This document shows positions 13,331-20,104 of a DNA stretch of 31,936 nt, piece after piece (within the stretch, counting starts at the first letter, position 1; every line of letters starts with the position of its first letter). The stretch is from an uncultured Eubacteriales bacterium (GTDB lineage Bacteria > Bacillota > Clostridia > Oscillospirales > Oscillospiraceae), in the NCBI GenBank assembly GCA_900545805.1, contig URAL01000018.1:1-31936 (forward strand), written 5' to 3'. The notes below the pieces were generated by a model. That model was given only the letters and a program-made list of their open reading frames with translations. It did no database searches and was not told the DNA's origin. The position numbers and the translations under genes are program-made.

Positions 13331-13993
13331 TCACCGGATTTCAATAACAGTCAGGGTATCGCCGCGGACACGGAACTTTACCTCGCGGCCGTCATACTCC
13401 ATGCCGTAAACGCGCTCGGGATCGTCATGATATCTGGGGCGCGGATCGTTCTCGAGCACCTCAATAAGGCCCTCGGACAGCGGCGGCGTTACGCCGTCAC
13501 CAAGCTCGACGCACAGCTTTTTAAACTCTGCCGTATCCGTAAAGCCACCGCTCGCGTCGGGGTGAGAGTCGGCATAGGCGACATACGGCTTAATGTCGAA
13601 TATCGGCGTTCCGTCCATAAGATCGGCCCCGCGAACGTGCAGCACAGGTCCGCGGTCGTCTGTATACTCTATTCTCTCAAGTACTACGGATGACAGGCCG
13701 ATAGGGTTCGGTCTGAACGGCGAGCGCGTCGCAAAAACGCCCATGCGTACATTACCGCCGAGGCGCGGCGGGCGAACCGTCGGCGACCATTTATCGCTCA
13801 CGGACTCGGAAAAGCACCATATCAGCCATATATGCGAAAAGCCCTCGAGACCGCGCACAGCCTCTATCTCGCGGTAGTCCGGCTCGAACATGATCTCACC
13901 CTTTACATCCGGCGTAACACCGCTCTGACGCGGAATACCGAATTTTGTTTTAAACGGCGTACTTATTCGTGCAATTATCTTCATTTCCGGCAT
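13331..13993 (-). CDS. trmO: TsaA/TrmO family tRNA methyltransferase
   Basis: 220-residue protein of the TsaA/TrmO (VirR/YaeB) family. The founding members use S-adenosylmethionine to methylate N6-threonylcarbamoyladenosine at position 37 of certain tRNA-Thr. The family core is present: FGIPRQSG near the N-terminus, the LEGFSHIWLIWCF segment, RMGVFATRSPFRPNPIGLS, and LHVRGADLMDGTPIFDIKPY. AGGTGA with a 5-base gap fixes the ATG at 13993; the in-frame GTG at 14002 overlaps that site. It is monocistronic and divergent from the ABC exporter genes, sharing a control region with them. The C-terminal extension (after about 160) matches the longer family members. Function is transferred from the family. 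Confidence 0.92.
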   Translation of the reverse strand: MPEMKIIARISTPFKTKFGIPRQSGVTPDVKGEIMFEPDYREIEAVRGLEGFSHIWLIWCFSESVSDKWSPTVRPPRLGGNVRMGVFATRSPFRPNPIGLSSVVLERIEYTDDRGPVLHVRGADLMDGTPIFDIKPYVAYADSHPDASGGFTDTAEFKKLCVELGDGVTPPLSEGLIEVLENDPRPRYHDDPERVYGMEYDGREVKFRVRGDTLTVIEIR

Positions 13994-14027
13994 ATCGTTC
14001 ACCTGCTCTTGTTGATTTTTTCCGATT

Positions 14028-14063
14028 TATAATATATTATATAGTTAATAAACTAAAAGTCAA
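14028..14063. promoter_or_regulatory. Divergent overlapping promoters of trmO and the ABC operon
   Basis: Minus strand for trmO: TTGACT (14058-14063), a 16-bp spacer, and TATAAT (14036-14041). Plus strand for the ABC genes: TTGATT (14012-14017), a 17-bp spacer, and TATTAT (14035-14040). Bases 14028-14041 form a perfect 14-bp A/T palindrome containing both -10 regions. The two promoters overlap physically, so polymerase at one should interfere with the other. Confidence 0.65.
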
Positions 14064-14083
14064 TTCACCGGGAGGCGAATTAT

Positions 14084-14980
14084 TTGGATTACGTTCTGCG
14101 TACGCAATGCCTGACTAAGCAGTTCGGCGAAAAAACAGCCGTTAAAAATGTAAGCATGCAGATAAAAAAGGGCGAGATATACGGCTTCATCGGTAAAAAC
14201 GGAGCCGGTAAGACGACACTTATGCGCCTTATACTCGGAGCGGCTATGCCGACGGGCGGCAGTATAGAGCTCTTCGGTGGAAAAGAGAATGAAAACGAGG
14301 CAAGGCACCGCATCGGTGCGCTGCTGGAGTATCCGTGCATCTACAAAAACTGCACGGCGCTTGAAAACCTGCGCCGCTTTGCGATACTGACCGGAGCCGA
14401 CGCCGACGAGCTTGAGGATATACTCGAGCTTGTAGGCCTCAAGGGAGTCGGAAGGAAAAAGGCCGGGCAGTTTTCACTGGGCATGAAGCAGCGCCTTGCC
14501 ATAGGCATAGCCCTGCTCGGGCACCCGGAATTTCTCGTGCTCGACGAGCCGATAAACGGCCTCGATCCTGCCGGCATCAAGGAGATACGCGACGTTATAC
14601 TCACGCTCAATCAGAAAAAGGGCGTTACCTTCCTCGTGTCCAGTCATCTGCTTGACGAGCTGTCGAAGATAGTCACGACCTATGGAATAATAAATGACGG
14701 CGTTCTTATAGAGCAGATAACGGCACAGGAGCTTGAGGTCCGCTGCCGTCACCATCTGAAGCTCAGGGTCAATAACATCCCCAAGGCGACGGCGCTTTTA
14801 TCGTGTATAGTAAAGCCAGAGGCTATCAAGGTACGGGACGACTGCATCTGCATGTACGATAAGCTCGACCAGAGCGACAGGATAAACCGCCTGCTCGTGC
14901 GCCACGGGATACGGGTCAGCGAGCTTTCGGTGCAGACATCGAGCCTTGAGGAATACTTCCTCGAAAGGATGGGTAAGTGA
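14084..14980 (+). CDS. ABC transporter ATP-binding protein (BcrA-like)
   Basis: Energy subunit of an ABC-2 type exporter. 298 residues. Walker A GKNGAGKTT at 37-45, signature SLGMKQ at 130-135, Walker B FLVLDEP at 149-155, and an H-loop in SSHLLDE. After about residue 220 is the extended C-terminal segment typical of BcrA-type (bacitracin or lantibiotic exporter) subunits. The start is TTG at 14084 with GGGAGG 8 bases upstream; no closer ATG fits. The stop is one base before the permease gene. The exported molecule is unknown; no peptide or sensor-kinase gene lies next to the pair. Cytosolic, bound to the membrane partner. Confidence 0.93.
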   Translation: MDYVLRTQCLTKQFGEKTAVKNVSMQIKKGEIYGFIGKNGAGKTTLMRLILGAAMPTGGSIELFGGKENENEARHRIGALLEYPCIYKNCTALENLRRFAILTGADADELEDILELVGLKGVGRKKAGQFSLGMKQRLAIGIALLGHPEFLVLDEPINGLDPAGIKEIRDVILTLNQKKGVTFLVSSHLLDELSKIVTTYGIINDGVLIEQITAQELEVRCRHHLKLRVNNIPKATALLSCIVKPEAIKVRDDCICMYDKLDQSDRINRLLVRHGIRVSELSVQTSSLEEYFLERMGK

Positions 14981-14981
14981 C

Positions 14982-15737
14982 ATGGGAAAGCTTCTGCATT
15001 TTGAATTTCACAAGCTCATCCGTCAAAAGAGCTTTTATATCTGCCTTGCCGTCGCCGTGGCTATGCTGTTTGTTTCTACCTACACGACATATCTCATGCA
15101 AAAGGACGCCGTGGATATCGGTCAAATGGGCATAGACGGCATGAGCGTAATGATAGGCGCGATATCCGGCGGAACGCTGAGCATGGTCATCGGTGTGTTC
15201 GTTCCTCTTTTCGTATGCGAGGATTATGTCTCCGGCACGATACGCAATATCGTTACGCGCGGCTACACCCGTCTCGGCATTTTCTCGGCAAAGCTCATCG
15301 CCGTCTTATTTGCGTCGGCGATTATGACTATAGCCTGCATGGCGGCGGGCTATCTCGTCGGAACCATATTCTGTGTGCCGGGAGAGCAGCCATTTGACTC
15401 GGACACGGTGAAGACACTGCTGTGTCAGCTTGCCGTCATGCTCGCGGAGGCTTCGCTGTTTTACGCGATAAGCACAGTCTTGCAGAAAACGGGCGGCGCT
15501 ATAGCCATATGCCTCGTGCTGCCGATGGTTCTGACGATAGTCCTCGCACTGGCGGACACGGCACTGGCCGAAAAGGAGATACATCTGTCAGGTTACTGGC
15601 TTGAGCGCATAAGCGGCACACTGGCTTCGTTTGACGTTAAGAGTGAGGACATGAAAAAAGCGCTGCTGACAGCGCTTGGCTACTTTACTGTTACCTCTAT
15701 CGGCTCATTCGCCGCTGTTGCGAAAAGAGAATATTGA
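14982..15737 (+). CDS. ABC-2 family transporter permease
   Basis: 251 residues with about six membrane segments, for example FYICLAVAVAMLFV near 18-31, SMVIGVFVPLFVC, LIAVLFASAIMTIACMAAGYLVG, and the segment ICLVLPMVLTIVLALA. It forms the channel partner of the preceding ATPase. The start at 14982 follows the ATPase stop by one base, and AAGGA about 12 bases before it is weak, so translation is probably coupled. An upstream in-frame start at 14946 inside the ATPase gene was rejected. The gene ends at a strong terminator. Substrate unknown. Confidence 0.9.
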   Translation: MGKLLHFEFHKLIRQKSFYICLAVAVAMLFVSTYTTYLMQKDAVDIGQMGIDGMSVMIGAISGGTLSMVIGVFVPLFVCEDYVSGTIRNIVTRGYTRLGIFSAKLIAVLFASAIMTIACMAAGYLVGTIFCVPGEQPFDSDTVKTLLCQLAVMLAEASLFYAISTVLQKTGGAIAICLVLPMVLTIVLALADTALAEKEIHLSGYWLERISGTLASFDVKSEDMKKALLTALGYFTVTSIGSFAAVAKREY

Positions 15738-15765
15738 AAAATCCCGTCCAAAGGACGGGATTTTT
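15737..15765. terminator. Bidirectional terminator between ABC permease and AGCS gene
   Basis: Perfect 13-bp stem (15737-15749 with 15753-15765), AAA loop, and five A and five T in the outer stem. The stem begins inside the last base of the permease stop codon. Confidence 0.92.
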
Positions 15766-15780
15766 CATAATATCTTAATC

Positions 15781-17199
15781 TTACTTTTTCTTATTTTCAA
15801 GCGTTTCGCTGCTGCCGGCCTTGGCGCTGGCAGCGACCAAGCCGCCGAGGGCAAGCAATGCGATAACGTTCGGGATGACCATGAGCTGGTTGAACATATC
15901 CGTCAGCTCCCATACGAGGTCATTGGAAAGAAGCGAGCCGAGGAAGATGAACGCGATGGCGATGATCGAATACGGCAGAACCGCCTTCTTGCCGAACAGG
16001 TACTCAATATTGATGCGGCCGAAGAGGTTCCAGCCGATGATGGTCGTGAACGCGAAGAACAGCAGGCAGATCGCGACGAATGCGCTACCGAGCTTCTCGC
16101 CGAACACGCTGCCGAAGGCAAGCTGTGCGAGATTCGTTTTTGCAACACCGAGCGCAGCAAGATTGTCGGAGCTGGTCATAACGCCGGAGAGTATGCCGTC
16201 GCCGGTGTACAGGGTGGAGATAACGACGAGCGCGGTCATGGTCAGGACGACAAAGGTGTCGATAAACACGCCGACCATTGCAACGACGCCCTGATCATGG
16301 GGGCATTTGACCTTTGCCTGAGCGTGCGCGTGAGGAGTCGAGCCCATACCGGCTTCATTGGAGAACAGGCCGCGCTTGACACCCTGGGAGATAGCCTGCT
16401 TTATCGCAAAGCCTATCGAGCCGCCGATGACGGCGGTGGGATTGAATGCGTACTTGAATATGAGCCCAAAGGTTTCAGGGACATACTGGATGCGGCAGAT
16501 GAGAACGACAATGCCGCCGATGACGTAGAGGACAGCCATGATGGGGACGATCTTCTCGGCAACGGCCGCTACACGGTGCGCACCGCCGATGAAGATGAAC
16601 GCGCAGATGACAGCGATGACAGCGCCGATAACCCAGGACGGGATGCCGAACGCGTTCTGGCAGCTCTCACCGATGGAGTTGGACTGGACCATCGCGCCCA
16701 TGAAGCCGAGTGCGAGAATGATAGCGACGGCGAAGAAGCCTGCCATAAACTTTCCGAAGCTGTTGTTGAAGGCTCTTTTAATATAGTAAACAGGGCCGCC
16801 GGCCACGGTACCGTCGGGGTTGACGATACGGGTCTTCTGCGCAAGGACCGCCTCAGCATAGATAGTGCTCATGCCGAAGAAGGCAATGATCCACATCCAG
16901 AAGATGGCTCCGGGGCCGCCGACAAGGATAGCGCCGCTTGCGCCGACGATGTTTCCGGTACCGACCTGAGCCGCGATAGCCGTTGCAAGCGCCTGGAACG
17001 AGCTCATGCCGCCCTCATGCTTGCCGCCGTGCAGCGAGAAGTTGCCGAAGACTCTGCGCCAGCCCTCGCCGAAGCAGCGGATCTGTACGAACTTCGTCTT
17101 AAAGCTGAAATACAAACCGCAGCCGATAAGCAGGACTATAAGGATATAATCCGACAGGTAAAGGTTCACGGTCTGAACGACTTTCAATACTGCATCCAT
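15781..17199 (-). CDS. AGCS-family sodium:alanine/glycine symporter
   Basis: 472-residue membrane protein of the alanine or glycine:cation symporter family (AGCS, AlsT/DagA-like), importing small neutral amino acids with sodium. Many hydrophobic segments are seen, from about LIVLLIGCGLYFSF near residue 20 to WELTDMFNQLMVIPNVIALLALGGLVAASAK at the end. The family signature region FSNEAGMGSTPHAHA is clear. The frame is open far upstream to 17454, but AAGGAGG with a 10-base gap selects the ATG at 17199, which also matches the family length. A glycine riboswitch and terminator precede it, so glycine is the likely sensed and perhaps transported substrate. Single-gene unit. Confidence 0.95.
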   Translation of the reverse strand: MDAVLKVVQTVNLYLSDYILIVLLIGCGLYFSFKTKFVQIRCFGEGWRRVFGNFSLHGGKHEGGMSSFQALATAIAAQVGTGNIVGASGAILVGGPGAIFWMWIIAFFGMSTIYAEAVLAQKTRIVNPDGTVAGGPVYYIKRAFNNSFGKFMAGFFAVAIILALGFMGAMVQSNSIGESCQNAFGIPSWVIGAVIAVICAFIFIGGAHRVAAVAEKIVPIMAVLYVIGGIVVLICRIQYVPETFGLIFKYAFNPTAVIGGSIGFAIKQAISQGVKRGLFSNEAGMGSTPHAHAQAKVKCPHDQGVVAMVGVFIDTFVVLTMTALVVISTLYTGDGILSGVMTSSDNLAALGVAKTNLAQLAFGSVFGEKLGSAFVAICLLFFAFTTIIGWNLFGRINIEYLFGKKAVLPYSIIAIAFIFLGSLLSNDLVWELTDMFNQLMVIPNVIALLALGGLVAASAKAGSSETLENKKK

Positions 17200-17227
17200 T
17201 TTCTTTTTTCCTCCTTGTTTTGAACAA

Positions 17228-17258
17228 CAAAAAAACTGCTGAAAAAAATTCAGCAGCT
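17228..17258 (-). terminator. Riboswitch-controlled terminator ahead of the symporter
   Basis: Stem CTGCTGAA (17236-17243) with TTCAGCAG (17249-17256) and a minus-strand T-run. It lies between the glycine aptamer and the start codon, about 30-60 bases upstream of the ATG. Confidence 0.88.
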
Positions 17259-17304
17259 CCGGAGACATATCAGAAAAACATATCCAAATCAAATTTATGC
17301 TTTT

Positions 17305-17425
17305 CTCTGTCCTTTGGCCTGAGAGATTCGGCGCATTGCGCACCTTACACCTTCGGCACCCTTTCGGGATTCTCCAGAGCATCCTCCGCCCCCAGTCTCT
17401 TGCGATCCTTGAGGTTTCACAGGAT
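17305..17425 (-). promoter_or_regulatory. Glycine riboswitch, one recognisable aptamer
   Basis: On the minus strand the conserved segments appear in order: GCTCTGGAGA (17371-17380), then CCGAAAGGGTGCCGAAGG (17351-17368), then CTCTCAGGCCAAAGGACAGAG (17305-17325). These are glycine-aptamer landmarks. Only one full aptamer is seen. The 45 or so bases before it, up to the predicted transcription start near 17429, could form a partial 'ghost' aptamer; I did not resolve this. Glycine binding would control the terminator at 17228-17258. Confidence 0.9.
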
Positions 17426-17435
17426 TTATGAGCGT

Positions 17436-17464
17436 ATGTTAGCACATTGTTCACAGTATGTCAA
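17436..17464 (-). promoter_or_regulatory. Promoter of the glycine riboswitch transcript
   Basis: Minus strand TTGACA (17459-17464), a 17-bp spacer, and TAACAT (17436-17441). Confidence 0.8.
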
Positions 17465-17592
17465 CAACTTTAAAACGTTAAATTATTATTTATCTAACTG
17501 CACAATTAATAGTTAATTAACACAAACTAAGTTCACATATACTACAATGGTTAAACTTCCATAAAGGTCACCCGTGAAAGGACGGTTTTAAA

Positions 17593-18462
17593 ATGAAAAA
17601 AGTTATTTCCCTTATTCTCTGCGTTTTGATGCTCGGCAGCTGCATGGCCTTTGCCGACGCTATCGAGGGCAGCCGCACTGTAATAGGCGCAGACCTCGAC
17701 GCGGACGATATCGCGTATGTATACAAGGAATTCGGCATCTCCCGGGGCGACGTCAAGGAACTGACGGTAACGAACGCCGAGGAGCGCGAATACCTGAATG
17801 GGGTGGTTGATGAAAGCCTTATCGGAACAAAGTCCATCTCCTGCGTGTATATTGAAGCGCTCGATGAAGGCAAGGGGCTTGACGTTCAGGTCAAGAACAT
17901 CACCTGGTGCACCCCGGATATGTATATGAACGCAATGGTGACTGCCGGCATTACCGACGCAAATGTCAAGATCGTCGCACCCTTCGAGGTCTCCGGCACG
18001 GCGGCGCTCACGGGCATATACAAGGCCTATGAGGACATAACCGGCAAAAAGCTCGACGAGGACGCAAAGCTCGTCGGCACGCAGGAGCTGACCGTTACGG
18101 CCGAGCTTGCAGAGGAGATCGGCAGCACGGACTCCGCTGCGATAGTAAATCAGCTAAAGCTCATCCTTGACGAGACAAAGGACATGACCGACGATGAGCT
18201 TCGCGAGGAAATCAAAAAGATTGCCGAGGAGTATGACGTTACCCTCACCGACAGTCAGATCGACAGCCTTATCTCACTGTGCCGTTCAATGGAAAAACTT
18301 GACGCCGCTGCGCTTAAGGAAAAGGTCGAGCAGGTGCAGAAGTACCTCAAGGATATTGTCAGCAAGCAGGGCGAGATAAAGCAGTTTCTCTCCAGCGTCG
18401 CCGACACGGTGACCGAGTTTGTAAATAAGGTCGTCAGCTTTATACGCGGCATATTCGGCTGA
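17593..18462 (+). CDS. DUF1002 (YpuA-like) exported protein
   Basis: 289 residues, related to Bacillus YpuA by eye: IGADLDADD near residue 31, EEREYLNG, a central PFEVSGTAALTGIYKAYE, and LTDSQIDSLISLC. The N-terminus is a signal peptide (MKK, hydrophobic core, cleavage likely after AFA at about residue 21). A cysteine in LGSC (residue 17) makes a lipoprotein alternative. The last 60 residues are helical and coiled-coil-like (LKEKVEQVQKYLKDIVSKQGEIKQ), ending in an amphipathic FVNKVVSFIRGIFG. Function of the family is not known. AAAGGA is about 10 bases before the ATG. It is a single gene ending at a terminator; no certain promoter was picked. A TACAAT at 17543-17548 is a possible -10. Confidence 0.9.
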   Translation: MKKVISLILCVLMLGSCMAFADAIEGSRTVIGADLDADDIAYVYKEFGISRGDVKELTVTNAEEREYLNGVVDESLIGTKSISCVYIEALDEGKGLDVQVKNITWCTPDMYMNAMVTAGITDANVKIVAPFEVSGTAALTGIYKAYEDITGKKLDEDAKLVGTQELTVTAELAEEIGSTDSAAIVNQLKLILDETKDMTDDELREEIKKIAEEYDVTLTDSQIDSLISLCRSMEKLDAAALKEKVEQVQKYLKDIVSKQGEIKQFLSSVADTVTEFVNKVVSFIRGIFG

Positions 18463-18476
18463 TAAACAGAACAGAT

Positions 18477-18510
18477 AAAAAATCTGCCCCGCAGGGGGGG
18501 CAGATTTTTT
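18477..18510. terminator. Bidirectional terminator between DUF1002 gene and SMR pair
   Basis: AAAAAATCTGCCCC (18477-18490) pairs with GGGGCAGATTTTTT (18497-18510). The terminal T-run touches the stop codon of the convergent minus-strand gene. Confidence 0.9.
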
Positions 18511-18821
18511 TATGCCAATCTCAGTCCGATAACGCCGAGGAGCACAAGAGCCATGAATATGAGCTTTTTGGGATTTTTGCTCTCTTTGAACACGATTATG
18601 CCGAACAGAACGTTAAACAGTGTTCCGAGTCCTGTCCACACGGCATAGGATACGCCGAGGGGGAGAGTCTTTGTCGCGATGGAAAGCAGGCCTATGCTTA
18701 TGCAGGAGCACACGAGCGTGAGGATGGTGTATTTTACGTTCTTAAGCCCGTTTGAGAGCTTCATAAACACCGCAAAGGCAAGCTCAAAAAAGCTTGCTAT
18801 GACAAGAATGAGCCACATCAT
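18510..18821 (-). CDS. Small multidrug resistance (SMR) family transporter, YkkD-like subunit
   Basis: 103 residues, four hydrophobic helices, of the SMR family. The essential charged residue is E13 in VIASFFELAF. SYAVWTGLGTLFNVLFGI is the helix 3 signature. It lacks the Trp of the SugE/Gdx motif and resembles the second member of paired SMR systems such as YkkCD, which export guanidinium as a heterodimer. The ATG overlaps the stop of the upstream SMR gene by 4 bases, which supports coupled synthesis of partners. Likely membrane proton antiporter subunit; the substrate is inferred from the pairing and was not tested. Confidence 0.9.
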   Translation of the reverse strand: MMWLILVIASFFELAFAVFMKLSNGLKNVKYTILTLVCSCISIGLLSIATKTLPLGVSYAVWTGLGTLFNVLFGIIVFKESKNPKKLIFMALVLLGVIGLRLA

Positions 18822-19165
18822 TTTTTGCTGTCCTCCTCATCACAGAGCTTGAGCCCCAAAATGCCGACTATGAGAAGACCTAACGAAATCAGCTTTAAGG
18901 GGCTTGTGCCCTCCTTGAGGACAAAAATGCTTATGAGACTCGTTCCGACGACGCCTATGCCCGTGAATACGGCGTAGCCCAGTCCGATGCCGAGGACATT
19001 TACGGCCTTTCCGAGGCAGAAGAAGCTCACCGCGAGAACAATGATAGTAACTACGCTCGGCCAGAACACCGTAAAGCCCTGACTCAGCTTCATTCCGTAG
19101 GCCCAGATTATCTCCATGAGGCCTGACGCAACAAGAAGCAGCCATGCGATATTTTTTCCCTTCAT
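18818..19165 (-). CDS. SMR family transporter, YkkC/SugE-like subunit
   Basis: 115 residues, four helices. The essential acid is E18 and the downstream W21 and GMKLSQGF match SugE/Gdx/YkkC types; YAVFTGIGVVG is the helix 3 motif and the C-terminus is charged (DEEDSKK). GGGAGG is 5 bases before the ATG at 19165; an in-frame start 7 codons upstream was rejected. The trxB stop is 13 bases upstream, so the two SMR genes belong to the nrdG-nrdD-trxB operon. Together with the next gene it probably forms a heterodimeric exporter, guanidinium being the best guess from relatives. No guanidine riboswitch was seen before the operon. Confidence 0.9.
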   Translation of the reverse strand: MKGKNIAWLLLVASGLMEIIWAYGMKLSQGFTVFWPSVVTIIVLAVSFFCLGKAVNVLGIGLGYAVFTGIGVVGTSLISIFVLKEGTSPLKLISLGLLIVGILGLKLCDEEDSKK

Positions 19166-19178
19166 GCAGTCCTCCCGC

Positions 19179-20090
19179 TCAGTCAAGAGAATCTATATAC
19201 CGGCACGCCGCAAGTGCGGCGGCAGAGCCGTCGGCCGCCGCGGTCGTGAGCTGGCGAACGGTCTTTTTACGGCAGTCACCGGCCACGAAAACTCCTGGCG
19301 TTCTCGTCACACAGCTCTCGTCGGAATCGGCATAGCCGGTCTCGTCGAGGTCTATGAGCGAGGAGAATATCTCATTATCGGGGGCATGACCTATCGCTAC
19401 AAACAGTCCGTCTACGGCAAGCTCGCGCTCTCTGCCTTCGTTATCGGCGACCCTGATACCACACAGCTCGTCCTGTCCGAGAAGCTCGGTTATGCTGCTA
19501 TTCAGCACAAGCTCGACATTATCTCTTGCCTTGAGCGCCTCAACGAGCTTTGCCTCGCCGCGGAAGGTATCTCTGCGGTGGATAAGGTAGACCTTCGAGC
19601 ATGTGTCGCTCAGGAGCATCGCATCCTGCAGGGCGGAGTTTCCGCCGCCGTTTACGGCGACGGCCCTGCCCTTATAAAACGCACCGTCGCAAACCGCGCA
19701 GAAGCAGACTCCGGCGCCCATTAGCTCCTCCTCGCCGGGGATGCCGAGTGTGCGCGGTCTCGCGCCGGAGGCGATGATGAGAGCCTTGGCCTCGAATATG
19801 CCGCCGAAATCGGTTTTGACGCGCTTAATATCGCCGTCGACCTCGACCGATACGACCTCGTCGAGCTCAAGCTCCGCCCCCTGCTCGAGCGCCTGAGCGG
19901 TGAATTTATCGCCGAGCTCCGCGCCGGATACCGAAGGTATGCCCGGGAAGTTTTCGACCTTGGGCGACCACGTTATCTGACCTCCGAAGGTGCTTTTTTC
20001 AATTACGAGAACGCTTTTTCCCGCTCTCAAGGCGTAGAGGGCGGCAGTTAATCCTGCCGGCCCTCCGCCGATTATTATTATATCATACAT
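19179..20090 (-). CDS. trxB: Thioredoxin-disulfide reductase
   Basis: FAD enzyme that passes electrons from NADPH to thioredoxin-like proteins. 303 residues. FAD-binding GGGPAGL at 8-14, redox pair C131-A-V-C134 followed by D, second dinucleotide-binding GGGNSALQDA at 148-157, the NADPH-contacting HRR, and a C-terminal VAGDCR motif. GAAGG lies 7 bases before the ATG. It starts 14 bases after the nrdD stop in the same operon. Its likely partner is the redoxin domain at the NrdD C-terminus, inferred from the order. Standard length, soluble. Confidence 0.96.
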   Translation of the reverse strand: MYDIIIIGGGPAGLTAALYALRAGKSVLVIEKSTFGGQITWSPKVENFPGIPSVSGAELGDKFTAQALEQGAELELDEVVSVEVDGDIKRVKTDFGGIFEAKALIIASGARPRTLGIPGEEELMGAGVCFCAVCDGAFYKGRAVAVNGGGNSALQDAMLLSDTCSKVYLIHRRDTFRGEAKLVEALKARDNVELVLNSSITELLGQDELCGIRVADNEGRERELAVDGLFVAIGHAPDNEIFSSLIDLDETGYADSDESCVTRTPGVFVAGDCRKKTVRQLTTAAADGSAAALAACRYIDSLD

Positions 20091-20104
20091 TGCTTTGCCT
20101 TCGT

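Noticed and set aside
15676..17223. 515-codon open frame opposite the AGCS symporter
   Set aside because: Low-complexity acidic translation typical of an antisense shadow; the symporter frame is fully supported.
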